Positions 42,251-50,728 of a stretch of 64,000 bases of DNA are shown piece by piece. The DNA is from Paenibacillus sp. FSL H7-0357 (GTDB lineage Bacteria; Bacillota; Bacilli; Paenibacillales; Paenibacillaceae), in contig NZ_CP009241.1 in the NCBI RefSeq assembly GCF_000758525.1, positions 558,001 to 622,000 on the forward strand, written 5' to 3'. The translations under genes were made by a program, and so were the position numbers. Positions within the stretch are counted from its first letter, which is position 1. Every line of letters begins with the position of its first letter. The notes beneath the pieces were generated by a model, which had not been told where the DNA came from, ran no database searches, and saw nothing but the letters and a program-made list of their open reading frames with translations.

Positions 42251-42564
42251 TCGTCCTGCTCCGGATGGAACTGAAACAACTCCAGGTCGATCACGCCATG
42301 ATCATCAAAAAGAACGCCTTCTCCCAGCAGATACAATCTTTGTGTAAAGACCGCCTCGTCTTCGGCAAGAGCAATTTTGCCCTGGGAATTAACAACTCTA
42401 TGCCAAGGCAGCTTGTATTTGCGGCTCATGGAATGGAGAATGCGCACGACCTGCCGGGCCGCCCGGGGGCTTCCTGCAGCACGGGCGATCCCGCCATAGG
42501 TCATAACCTTCCCCTCGGGGATGGATTGAATAATGCAAATAACCTTCTCTGTAAATGGTGTCAT
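42226..42564 (-). CDS. Alkyltransferase-like (ATL) DNA-repair protein
   Basis: A 112-residue protein of the MGMT C-terminal fold. MTYGGIARAAGSPRAARQV carries the helix-turn-helix and arginine finger. The active-site motif reads PWHRVV in place of PCHRV, so the alkyl-accepting cysteine is replaced by tryptophan. This is the defining trait of ATL proteins, which bind O6-alkylguanine and recruit nucleotide excision repair. Convergent with the DUF1361 gene. Confidence 0.9.
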   Translation of the reverse strand: MTPFTEKVICIIQSIPEGKVMTYGGIARAAGSPRAARQVVRILHSMSRKYKLPWHRVVNSQGKIALAEDEAVFTQRLYLLGEGVLFDDHGVIDLELFQFHPEQDDYLFPPLE

Positions 42565-42642
42565 AAGGGCTCCTTAAGCTTAACGTAGGCAGTAGTATCT
42601 TTAGTATCAATACAATGAATTATAACAGAGGGGGCACGTGGT

Positions 42643-43152
42643 TTGGGAACATTGATACCCGATAAACGCGGGATGAAGCTGATGTCCAATGAGCCGAAAG
42701 GGATTGGCGGCTGGCTGGTGCTTGTACAGCTTGGGCTTTTTCTTACTATTTTTACGTTGACTTTATCCGTCATCCATTTTTTCTTCACAACGCTTGGCGG
42801 AGAGGTTTGGGATACACTTACTTCACCGGATTCTAACGTTTATGATCAGCTATGGAAGCCGACACTGATTTTCGAATTGGCTGGCAACGTTGTCTTTCTT
42901 TTGTTTGCAGCTTTTCTGGTCGTGTTGATGTACCGCAAGAAAGCTTCTTTTCCGCGCTGGATAATCCTTTTTTATGCCGCCAATACGCTGTTTCATATCG
43001 TTGATTATGTGCTGCTCACCAATATTCCGCTGCTTGCCGAGTTCGGAGAGGATCCGGACGTGCAAAGTATTGCCAGAAGCCTGGTTCCGCTCATCATATG
43101 GATTCCTTATTTTATCCGGTCGCGCAGAGTACACAACACATTTATCAATTAA
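42643..43152 (+). CDS. DUF2569 membrane protein
   Basis: A 169-residue protein with four helices: GIGGWLVLVQLGLFLTIFTL, FELAGNVVFLLFAAFLVVLMY, IILFYAANTLFHIVDYVL and a final SLVPLIIWIPYFIRSRRV. The GGWL start of helix 1 and the YF.RS end are typical of DUF2569 (unknown function). Start at TTG 42643 after AGAGGGGG; an ATG at 42673 is the alternative. A terminator follows. Confidence 0.8.
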   Translation: MGTLIPDKRGMKLMSNEPKGIGGWLVLVQLGLFLTIFTLTLSVIHFFFTTLGGEVWDTLTSPDSNVYDQLWKPTLIFELAGNVVFLLFAAFLVVLMYRKKASFPRWIILFYAANTLFHIVDYVLLTNIPLLAEFGEDPDVQSIARSLVPLIIWIPYFIRSRRVHNTFIN

Positions 43153-43170
43153 GTACATAACACACTTTTT

Positions 43171-43202
43171 CAGAAGGAGCCGCAGCCGCGGCTTCTTTTT
43201 TG
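43171..43202 (+). terminator. Terminator after the DUF2569 gene
   Basis: AGAAG...GCCGC / GCGGCTTCT stem with AGCC loop, followed by TTTTTT. Confidence 0.75.
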
Positions 43203-43261
43203 TGCAAAGATAAGCGTACTATGTCAACAAGCTAAAACTGACTATAAAAGCAACTCAAACA

Positions 43262-43522
43262 CACCTAACTCTTTGTTTTCCAAAAAATAGTTAGCAACTG
43301 ACGAAGAGCGATGGACAGAACCGGAAGGTCTCGAACTTGAAAGGAAATAGCCTCGTGTTCAATCCTGTTATGCAATCTGGCTGAGTGCAGATCGAGATCT
43401 AACGTACAATTCGCATTAACAGGACGAGGTGGATAAGGCTTATTTACGAGGTCTGGGCCTCTAGAATTTAATCCGATCTTCCCTCAGTCCCAGACCCACC
43501 GGTTCAGTCATTTCAGGCTTGT
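43262..43522 (-). ncRNA. Candidate bridge RNA region of the IS110 element
   Basis: The noncoding stretch downstream of the transposase is GC-rich and can pair in several places (GGTCTGGG with CCCAGACC at about 43462-43498, CTAACT with AGTTAG near 43267-43294). The IS1111 subgroup encodes its guide RNA at this end. Extent and class are inferred only. Confidence 0.35.
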
Positions 43523-44896
43523 TCAGGCAACATCCAGCGTAATGAAACAGCTAAAACGGAGCTTCTTATTGATCTCCTTGGCAAACGGACAAGAGGGCTT
43601 GGTGGAGAGAAAGGGCTTCTTGTCACGTAGCATCGCAAATGCAATTTTCAGCATCTTATTCCCCATAGCTACAAAAATGGAGCGAGGATGCTTCCCGCGG
43701 CTCTTTAACCGCTCGTAAAACGGTTTGAGATCCGGGTTATGCAGGCAGAGGCTTCGACCGGCTAAGTAGGCAACATAGCGCAAATGAGAGTTCCCTTGCT
43801 TGGAAATTTTTCCATAAGATCCGGCACTTCCGCCCGTTTGCTTAACGACGGGATTCGTTCCTGCTTTCTTAATCAACTGTCCGGCATGAGTGTAATGGGA
43901 CACATCGCCAATCTCAGCGTAGAGCTCGGCTGCAGTGGAAACGCCAAGGCCTGGAACGGTAAGTAAAACCCGCCCGTCGGTCTGAAGCAAAAGGGCTTCG
44001 ATCTCCTGCTCAAGCGTATCGATCTTAGCGTCAAAGGCGCGAAGATCCTGCAGCTTCATTCGCAGCAGAAGGAGTTCGGGACGAAGCGTTTGTTCGTCAG
44101 ATGAGAGCGACTCCGCAGCCACCAGAAGGAGCTTGCGAATCGCAGCGACTCGAAGCTTCAGGTTATGCTGGATGGACAACCTCCGGAGTCCCGTTTCCCC
44201 CAGCTTACAAATCGCAGCAGGATGTGGATAGTGCTCCATGAAGAAAAGGGAGGCCTTTCCCCAAAAGTTGCTAAACACCTTGATTTTCCGAGCCCGCCCA
44301 TTCTGATGGTCGGCATAGCCCTGAAATTCGCGCCAAACGATGTCCATGAGTGTTCAGATTTCCATCCGCAGAGTGGAGCGTTTGCGGATCTCCGAGCGTC
44401 TGGCCCGGGTGAGAACATGCAACTGCCGTTGAAGGCCCTCGGCCAAACGAAACTCGGTGGCTTTATTGCTCTTCAGCGCATGAGCGATAGCGACTAGATC
44501 GAGGTCATCGGTTTTACACCAGTTCAGCGCACTTGCCCGCTCTTCGAAAGTCGTATACGCGTTGAGAATCTGGACGAGGTAGCCTTGCTTGGCCATTTCT
44601 CTAACGATATCTTCATAGTAATGGCCAGTAGCTTCAATTCCTAAAAACAGGCGTACGGCCCCAGTGGAGGCCACCGCTTGTTCGATGGCATGGTATAGAG
44701 TCTGCATGCCGGATTGATTGACGGAAAAGAAAAAGGGTTTTGCAAGGATGTCGCCGAAATAATTGCAGATCAGGGCTTTTTGGTGGAGTTTGGCCGCATC
44801 GATAGCAACGATGAGGACCTGCTCCAGGTTAACACCCCGTAGTTGTTGACTGAACTTGGTTCCCTTTAAGCCTTGAATGTGTAGGGATTTCCCCAT
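43523..44896 (-). pseudogene. IS110-family transposase interrupted by an in-frame TGA
   Basis: The N-terminal part (44896 to 44354) carries the DEDD/RuvC-like domain: ILIVAIDAAKLHQKAL-type strand with Asp, FLGIEATGHYY with Glu, and KTDDLDLVAIAHAL with Asp pair. The C-terminal part (44347 to 43523) carries the Transposase_20 domain: LTVPGLGVSTAAELYAEIG, then a serine-bearing QTGGSAGSYGKISKQGN. Both parts are in the same frame; a single TGA at 44354-44356 separates them. Thus a nonsense change or stop readthrough, not a frameshift. Total length about 457 codons is in the family range. Confidence 0.85.
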
Positions 44897-45009
44897 GCGA
44901 CTTCAACCTCCTGTGGTAGGGTAGGTACGATTGAAGCTCTTTGTCAGGTGCTTCTTTCTTCGATAGTCGCTGGGGATTTTCCTTTTCTACAAGGATTATA
45001 TATTACGCC

Positions 45010-45102
45010 AGAATTTATATGCTTCACGCTATAAATTATCCTTCTATTTCTCGCTGAAACGGATACCGTCCTTTTGAGGACGGCGAAGCCGTTTCCACTT
45101 GT
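45010..45102 (+). repeat. 95-bp dispersed hairpin repeat, copy 1
   Basis: Matches the inverse of 57138-57231 over almost the whole length. It contains a nested hairpin: GAAACGG / CCGTTTC outside and CCGTCC / GGACGG inside. Loops differ between copies (TTTTGA versus TTAAAAAA) while both stems are kept. It lies directly beside the IS110 element and just before a ger operon. Confidence 0.85.
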
Positions 45103-45157
45103 GAGAGGCAAGCTCATAATTTCCTCTACAGCAAAAAGTTGGGGAATAGGAGTTAGA

Positions 45158-46756
45158 GTGTCGGGGGATAATCAGATCAAAAGAATAGTGACGGGAGTGA
45201 ATACTGTGAAGAATACAGAGGCTGTGGAAACAAGCGACCGTTCTTCCGGCAAAATATCTTCTTCCCGGCCGCTCAGTCCCTCATTGGATGAGACGGTGGC
45301 TCTATTCCGGCGTATCTTCAGCAACGACGGGACACTGAGAGTACGGATAATTGAGAATACACATAACACGTGGATCCGCTGTGGCCTGATTTATGTGGAT
45401 GGGATGATCGACCGGAATTTGATTCAGAATGGCATTACCAAACCGCTGATGACCTACGAATTCCTGGACAAGGATCTGGGAACCCCGGCAGAGCTTATGG
45501 AACTTATCCGCCTTCAGATTATCAATATCAGTGACATTATGGTCTCTACGGATTTGGATGAATTAATAGGGGCCATAGTGGGAGGGAAAACGGTATTTCT
45601 GCTGGACGGATACGCCGGTGCGCTGAATATTAATGCCCAAGGCTGGCAGACCCGCGCCATTGAAGAACCTACGACCGACAAAGCGGTCCGGGGCCCAAGG
45701 GAAGGCTTCAATGAATCGCTGATGACCAACCTGACGCTGATCCGCCGCAGAGTGCAGAATTCCGATTTGAAGTTTGTATTTACCGACATCGGTACCCGGT
45801 CAAAAACCCAGGCCTGTATCTGCTATATGGAAAGCCTTGCTTCACCGGATATTCTCAAGGAGCTGCATGGAAGGCTTGCAAGGGTACAGCTCGACCATTT
45901 GCTGGATACCGGCTATCTGGCCGAGCTGATCCGTGATGAACCTTATTCGCCTTTTGAGATGATCGGCAGTACGGAACGGCCGGATTCGGTAGTGGGCAAA
46001 ATCATGGAGGGCAGAATTGCCCTGCTGATTGAAGGAAGTCCGTTTGTTCTGACGCTGCCCTATGTTTTTGTGGAGAATTTTCAGGCCAGTGAGGATTATT
46101 ATATCGGTTATATGTTCGCTACTTTCAACCGTGTGCTCAGAGTGATGGGAGCCTTCATGTCCATCAGTATTCCTGCACTTTATGTCGCACTTGTTACTTA
46201 CAGCCAGGAGATGGTTCCTACATTACTGCTGCTAAGCATTGCCACCGCACGATTATCGGTTCCCTTTCCCACAGTAGTCGAGGCAATTCTTATGCTGACC
46301 ATCTTTGAGATTCTGCGTGAAGCGGGGGCGCGGATTCCCAATTCCATTGGCCAGGCGGTCAGCATTGTAGGCGCGCTGGTGCTGGGCCAGGCTGCGGTGG
46401 ATGCACGGATCGTCAGTGCCCCGATGGTCATTGTTGTGGGTCTTACCGGGATTACTACCCTGCTGAATCCCCGGCTCACCGGACCGTTAATTGTAGTACG
46501 GATCCTTTTGCTGCTGATGAGTTTCTTTTTTGGAATCTACGGCTATTTCTTCGGCTTGCTCGGTTTGGTCATCCATTTGATGAGCCTGCGCTCCTTCGGA
46601 GTTCCCTATATGCTCGGGGTGGGCTCGATCCGGCCGCAGGATATCAAGGATACCGCCATCCGTGCACCTTGGTGGGACATGTATCTGCGTCCGGCGATCA
46701 TCGGGGCGCGCAACATGAAGCGGAAGCCGCCCAAGAAACCGGTTAAGCGGTTATGA
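45158..46756 (+). CDS. Spore germination receptor A subunit (GerA family), second operon
   Basis: A 532-residue GerA-type protein: SPSLDETVALFRRIFSNDGT, CGLIYVDGMIDRNLIQ, ALNINAQGWQTRAIEEPTTD and GPREGFNESLMTNLTLIRRR (signature), then helices including GQAVSIVGALVLGQAAVDAR. It has no N-terminal helix, unlike the A subunit at 24803. The longest frame starts inside the 95-bp repeat; the GTG at 45158 with AGGAG is preferred. Its stop overlaps the next start. The order in this operon is A-C-small-B. Confidence 0.9.
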   Translation: MSGDNQIKRIVTGVNTVKNTEAVETSDRSSGKISSSRPLSPSLDETVALFRRIFSNDGTLRVRIIENTHNTWIRCGLIYVDGMIDRNLIQNGITKPLMTYEFLDKDLGTPAELMELIRLQIINISDIMVSTDLDELIGAIVGGKTVFLLDGYAGALNINAQGWQTRAIEEPTTDKAVRGPREGFNESLMTNLTLIRRRVQNSDLKFVFTDIGTRSKTQACICYMESLASPDILKELHGRLARVQLDHLLDTGYLAELIRDEPYSPFEMIGSTERPDSVVGKIMEGRIALLIEGSPFVLTLPYVFVENFQASEDYYIGYMFATFNRVLRVMGAFMSISIPALYVALVTYSQEMVPTLLLLSIATARLSVPFPTVVEAILMLTIFEILREAGARIPNSIGQAVSIVGALVLGQAAVDARIVSAPMVIVVGLTGITTLLNPRLTGPLIVVRILLLLMSFFFGIYGYFFGLLGLVIHLMSLRSFGVPYMLGVGSIRPQDIKDTAIRAPWWDMYLRPAIIGARNMKRKPPKKPVKRL

Positions 46757-47907
46757 ACAGGGGACAAAAAATACTGTCTGCGCTGCTCTCCGCAGTGCTG
46801 CTGTTTGTCATCTCCGGCTGCTGGAATTATTCCGAGGTGGATGATATGTCCATCGTGGCCGGCGTAGCCATCGACAGGAACAAGGCGGACGGCAAGCTGC
46901 AGATGACAGTGGAAATGGTGGACACCCAGGGTGGACTTCAGGAGAATCAGGCAGGCTTCAAGACGCTTAGTTTTACAGGAGATACTATATTTGAAATCGC
47001 CCGCGACATGATATCGATGACCGGCAAGAAGCTCTTCTGGAGTCACGCCAAGGTGATTATTTTCAGTGAAGAGGTTGCGAGGGAAGGCTTGATCAAAGCA
47101 ATAGACTGGTACAGCAGGGATACAGAGACCCGATCCGATGTCTTTATTTTTGTATCAGAACAGAAAAATGCACGGGATGTAGTTAACCAGAACAGTACAA
47201 CAGAAGCGATTATGTCCTTTGAACTGGCACAGATGATGCGTGATGAGAAGTACGTCAGCAGCGCTCCGGTTGTGGAAATCTGGGATTTCATCGACAAGCT
47301 GGAGACCTCAGGTTATAATGCCGTCGCACCGCTGGTGTATATCAATGAGGAGAACGGGCAGAAAAATGAGCGTGTGGATGGAGCAGCAGTATTTGTAAAG
47401 GATAAAATGGTCGGAAAATTGACCGGGAAAGAGGCGAAAAACATGCTTTTCGCCAAAAATGATATAAAAGGTGGTGTACTGGAGGTGAATAATGCGCAGG
47501 GGACTCCCGCTTATTCCCTTGAAATATTATCAAGCAGGACGAAAGTCAAACCTGCAATGATAGATGGTAAAGTTCATATACAGATCAATACAGTGACGCA
47601 TACCGGGCTGGACGAAGTGATGACTGCAGCGGGTTTATCCAGCAACGAGAACATAGCGGCTATTGAAAAACGCGCAGGCGAGGAATTGCAAAAGGAGATA
47701 CTCTCCTTAATCCATAAGGTGCAGCAGGAATACCATGCCGATATCTTTGGCTTTGGCGAAGCTGTTCATGAGAATCTGCCCAAGACCTGGACCAAGCTCC
47801 GCGAGCAATGGCCGGATGAATTTGTCAATCTGGATGTGGACGTCAGCTCCAAGGTGATTATTCAGAGCACTGCCAAAACAACGCGGGCGATTAAGCTGGG
47901 GGATTAG
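46753..47907 (+). CDS. Spore germination receptor C subunit (GerC family), second operon
   Basis: A 384-residue lipoprotein: signal peptide with lipobox ISGC (Cys near residue 22) and WNYSEVDDMSIVAGVAIDR directly after. Further family lines: GDTIFEIARDMISMTGKKLFWSHAKVI, and a C-terminal FGEAVHENLPKTWTKLREQW. Overlaps the A gene (ATGA). Acts with A and B subunits in the inner membrane of the spore. Confidence 0.93.
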   Translation: MNRGQKILSALLSAVLLFVISGCWNYSEVDDMSIVAGVAIDRNKADGKLQMTVEMVDTQGGLQENQAGFKTLSFTGDTIFEIARDMISMTGKKLFWSHAKVIIFSEEVAREGLIKAIDWYSRDTETRSDVFIFVSEQKNARDVVNQNSTTEAIMSFELAQMMRDEKYVSSAPVVEIWDFIDKLETSGYNAVAPLVYINEENGQKNERVDGAAVFVKDKMVGKLTGKEAKNMLFAKNDIKGGVLEVNNAQGTPAYSLEILSSRTKVKPAMIDGKVHIQINTVTHTGLDEVMTAAGLSSNENIAAIEKRAGEELQKEILSLIHKVQQEYHADIFGFGEAVHENLPKTWTKLREQWPDEFVNLDVDVSSKVIIQSTAKTTRAIKLGD

Positions 47908-47908
47908 C

Positions 47909-48112
47909 ATGGTCATTTATGTAGTGCTTATGTATGCCGTTGTTGTGCTGGTTGACCCCTATGGTCTGCTCAAGCAAGGGAAGAAGCGGGACTTTTACGT
48001 TTGTTCCGCGCTGTGCCTGATCTCCTTCTCCCTGGCTTTTGCCTTGTCGATGCATTGGGAAATTCCCAGTCCCTCAGAGCCGATCGTTTATTTGATTAAA
48101 AAGCTGTTCTAG
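47909..48112 (+). CDS. Small two-helix protein in a ger operon (D-subunit-like)
   Basis: A 67-residue protein with two predicted helices (VIYVVLMYAVVVLVDPYGLL and FYVCSALCLISFSLAFAL). It sits one base after the C subunit gene and 27 before the B subunit gene. Small two-helix D subunits in or beside ger operons are known in Bacillus to modulate receptor function; size, topology and position fit that group. GGGGG precedes the ATG. Sequence identity to those proteins was not tested. Confidence 0.75.
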   Translation: MVIYVVLMYAVVVLVDPYGLLKQGKKRDFYVCSALCLISFSLAFALSMHWEIPSPSEPIVYLIKKLF

Positions 48113-48139
48113 AATGCACTCCTGAAAGGAGGGGAAGAC

Positions 48140-49246
48140 ATGAGCAAAGAAATCGTACCGGCGGGACAGTCGATTAGCATAGCGATCCTGTTTATTATCG
48201 GCAGTTCACTGTTCATGGGAGTCTCGGGGCAATCCGGCAACAGCAGCTGGATCGGGCTGATTTTTGCCATTGTGCTCGCGGTTCCGCTCATGCTCCTCTA
48301 CGCGAGGCTCCATGCGCTGTTTCCGGGCAAGGATCTGTATGATATGCTGCATGCGGTGTTCGGCCCTATTCTCGGGAGGCTGTTCTCCTGCCTGTATATC
48401 TGGTATTCATTGCATCTGGGATCGCTTGTGCTGCGGAATTTCGGGGAATTCAGCAAGACGGTAGCCTTAACCGCGACACCGATGTTTGCACCGATGCTGA
48501 TCATCGGCCTCCTCTGCATTTGGGTAGTGAACGCGGGACTTGAGGTGCTTGGGAGAAGCGCCAAATTTCTGCTGCTGTTTACAATATTGGCGACTGCCTT
48601 AGCACAGCTGCTTTCCATTCCCAAGTATGAGTTCCATTATTTGAAACCGCTGCTGGAAAGCGGCTGGGGACCTGTCTTTACGGATGCAATAGGCTCCTTT
48701 ACCTTTCCGTTTGGCGAAATTGTTGTTTTTCTCGGCGCGTTTAGTGTGCTCCCGAAGAAAGGTTCAGCGTTTCGGGTGCTGCTCAGCAGCCTGCTGATTG
48801 CAGGAATCATTATGATCTTCGTTACCTTGCGGAATTTGCTGGTGCTGGGTCCTGAAATTTTATCCAGCCTGTATTTTCCCTCCTATGTCGCGGTGAGCAG
48901 AATTAATGTGGGGGATTTTCTCACCAGAATCGAAGGTTCCTCCTCCATTACTTTTGTAACCGCGCTGTTTATTAAAACGAGTTTATGTCTGTATGTAACC
49001 AGTAATGGAGTAGCTAAAGTGTTCAAGCTGAAGAGCTACCGTTCCGTTGTGATGCAGATGGGCCTGATCATGGTCTACATGTCTGTCTTTATCTACAAGG
49101 ATATTCTTCAAATGCAATACTTTGCCTATCATATCTACAAAATTTATGCCCTGCCGTTTCAGGTGGCCATTCCGCTGCTCTTATGGATTGTTGCCGAGTT
49201 TATGTCCAGAAAAGCGAGCCGCAGGCAGACAGCCCCGCAGCCGTAG
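48140..49246 (+). CDS. Spore germination receptor B subunit (GerB family), second operon
   Basis: A 368-residue membrane protein with about ten helices: ISIAILFIIGSSLFMGVSG, GLIFAIVLAVPLMLLYARLHALFPGKDLYD (family signature), SLHLGSLVLRNFGEFSKTVAL, and a Tyr/Lys-rich final helix set. It starts at the ATG after GAAAGGAGGGG. It is last in the second ger operon. Low similarity to the B subunit at 26597 suggests a different germinant. A poor T-rich hairpin follows. Confidence 0.93.
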   Translation: MSKEIVPAGQSISIAILFIIGSSLFMGVSGQSGNSSWIGLIFAIVLAVPLMLLYARLHALFPGKDLYDMLHAVFGPILGRLFSCLYIWYSLHLGSLVLRNFGEFSKTVALTATPMFAPMLIIGLLCIWVVNAGLEVLGRSAKFLLLFTILATALAQLLSIPKYEFHYLKPLLESGWGPVFTDAIGSFTFPFGEIVVFLGAFSVLPKKGSAFRVLLSSLLIAGIIMIFVTLRNLLVLGPEILSSLYFPSYVAVSRINVGDFLTRIEGSSSITFVTALFIKTSLCLYVTSNGVAKVFKLKSYRSVVMQMGLIMVYMSVFIYKDILQMQYFAYHIYKIYALPFQVAIPLLLWIVAEFMSRKASRRQTAPQP

Positions 49247-49394
49247 TGCCGGATCTGAGAAGCTTAAACTCCACCACCTCCCGGGCCAGGCTTTTTTTTG
49301 TGATTTCCCAGCTGCAGGGAAGATAGCTATAATGATAGTCATAGAGAATAGGATGTTTGAGACTGTAAAGGTGGAAGGGGCTGTTGGCTTAACG

Positions 49395-49964
49395 ATGAAT
49401 ACATATGTACTTGTATATAACAGCTTTGTTCAGTTTGAGGTAGTTTTGGCTGCTTATTTTATGAAGACACAGAGCGAGGTCCACACCTTGGGGCTGAACA
49501 GTATGCCCGTTATTTCCTGTGAGGGCTTCTCGATTAACCCGTCAGCGGTACTCGGGAATATAGATGTGAACGCTATAGATCTGCTGGTTATCCCTGGGGG
49601 TGAAGTGGAAGAGCTTGCTGCGAATGAGGGGCTGCTTGCCTTGATCCGCAGCATGAACGCTTCAGGTAAACCGGTCGCGGGCATTTGCGGCGGGGTTACG
49701 GTGCTGAAAGCTGCCGGGGTTCTGGAAGGCAGATCCTATGTGGACAACCAGGAGGGCAGGGAAGCTGCGGAGAGTTCCAAAGGATTGCCGGACGCGGGAG
49801 CATCAGACGAGGTCAATGTAATCAGGGACGGAAATATTCTTACGGCTAAGCCCAACGGGTATGTTGATTTTGCGCTTGAACTCGGCAGGATGATGGACAT
49901 TTATCAGGACGAGGCTGATCTGCAGGAAACGATTGATTTCTTTAAATATTTCAAATCCGTTTAG
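49395..49964 (+). CDS. DJ-1/PfpI family protein
   Basis: A 189-residue class I glutamine-amidotransferase-like domain: YVLVYNSFVQFEVVLAA, IDLLVIPGGEVEEL, PVAGICGGVTVLKAAGVLEG (elbow cysteine), and a C-terminal DEADLQETIDFFK. Family members are chaperones, proteases or isonitrile hydratases, so the role is open. The ATG at 49395 begins at the first strand; the frame is open upstream into gerB, and a GTG at 49371 cannot be excluded. Confidence 0.85.
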   Translation: MNTYVLVYNSFVQFEVVLAAYFMKTQSEVHTLGLNSMPVISCEGFSINPSAVLGNIDVNAIDLLVIPGGEVEELAANEGLLALIRSMNASGKPVAGICGGVTVLKAAGVLEGRSYVDNQEGREAAESSKGLPDAGASDEVNVIRDGNILTAKPNGYVDFALELGRMMDIYQDEADLQETIDFFKYFKSV

Positions 49965-50001
49965 AACGGCTGATGACGGATAACGGGAAGGAGAAGGCAT
50001 T

Positions 50002-50634
50002 ATGAGTGTATCACGTATCGTTATGTCCTCACATTGGGGCAGGGAAGTCAGACATAAATATGTGGCCCAAGGCGAAGCGAAAGCACTGGCTGTCGTCTTT
50101 CCGGGGAAGGATTATTCCGTGGAGCGCTCGCTGCTCGATTATGCGGCCAAGGTGGCCCGGGAACATGGCTGTGATCTGCTGCTGCTGGAGTACGGCTATC
50201 AGAGTGCACGGGCGGACTTTAAGCGCGAAGACATGGATATCGTTATAGAGGAATGCAAGGCGGCGATTGCTGCGCTTCCTGCACTTCCCGAATATGAACA
50301 GCTGCTGTTCATCAGTAAAAGCATGGGTACGATCATAGCCGGAAGAGTGGCGGCTGAAATGGGTGTTCAGCAGAAAACCTCCCATCTTTATTTGACACCG
50401 CTTGTAGACTCCATCCCCTGGATAAAGCAGAGCCGGGGCAGCATGATCTACGGCGGCAGCGATCCGCTGTTCAATGAACAGCATTCCGCCGAGATCACCG
50501 GACTGCAGAATATCAGGGTATACAGGATCGACGATGCCAATCATGCGCTGGAGGTAGGCAGCGTCAATGAGTCGCTGGCGGTGCTTCTGGTGATTATTAA
50601 TTTCTATCATGAGTTTTTCCGCGATACATTGTAG
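50002..50634 (+). CDS. Alpha/beta hydrolase-like protein
   Basis: A 210-residue protein with the fold's strands (ALAVVFPGKDYSVERS, GCDLLLLEYGYQS), a nucleophile elbow SKSMGT (Gly-Lys missing the classic GxSxG), and a late His in DDANHALEVGS. It is shorter than typical esterases and resembles the small DUF/peptidase S9-like hydrolases. Substrate unknown. It follows DJ-1 by 37 bases with a GGGAAGGAG site, and may share its transcript. Confidence 0.75.
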   Translation: MSVSRIVMSSHWGREVRHKYVAQGEAKALAVVFPGKDYSVERSLLDYAAKVAREHGCDLLLLEYGYQSARADFKREDMDIVIEECKAAIAALPALPEYEQLLFISKSMGTIIAGRVAAEMGVQQKTSHLYLTPLVDSIPWIKQSRGSMIYGGSDPLFNEQHSAEITGLQNIRVYRIDDANHALEVGSVNESLAVLLVIINFYHEFFRDTL

Positions 50635-50674
50635 CATTGAATAGCCATCTAATCTATCTCAAGGAGTGTATCAA

Positions 50675-50722
50675 ATGATGCTGGATTTGAACGTATCTAT
50701 TTGGAATAAACGGGAGGCGTAA
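50675..50722 (+). CDS. Putative 15-codon leader peptide
   Basis: ATG at 50675 after AAGGAG encodes MMLDLNVSIWNKREA and stops at 50722. The Shine-Dalgarno of the phosphotransferase gene (GGGAGG) lies inside the last codons, and the next ATG is six bases after the stop. This is typical of translational coupling or leader attenuation. No terminator is seen. Confidence 0.5.
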   Translation: MMLDLNVSIWNKREA

Positions 50723-50728
50723 CATAAG

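Larger units (their letters stand above)
43203..45009 (-). mobile_element. IS110-family insertion sequence (ends approximate)
   Basis: A transposase region of the IS110 type with about 300 bases of noncoding DNA on its 3' side and about 110 on its 5' side. IS110 elements lack clear terminal repeats, so the ends given are limits set by neighbouring features: a terminator on the left and the 95-bp repeat on the right. Confidence 0.65.

Noticed and set aside
45074..45157. Longer start of the second gerA gene
   Set aside because: It begins inside the dispersed repeat and lacks a ribosome site; GTG 45158 has AGGAG.
49261..49300. Terminator after the second gerB gene
   Set aside because: There is a T run, but no convincing stem in front of it.
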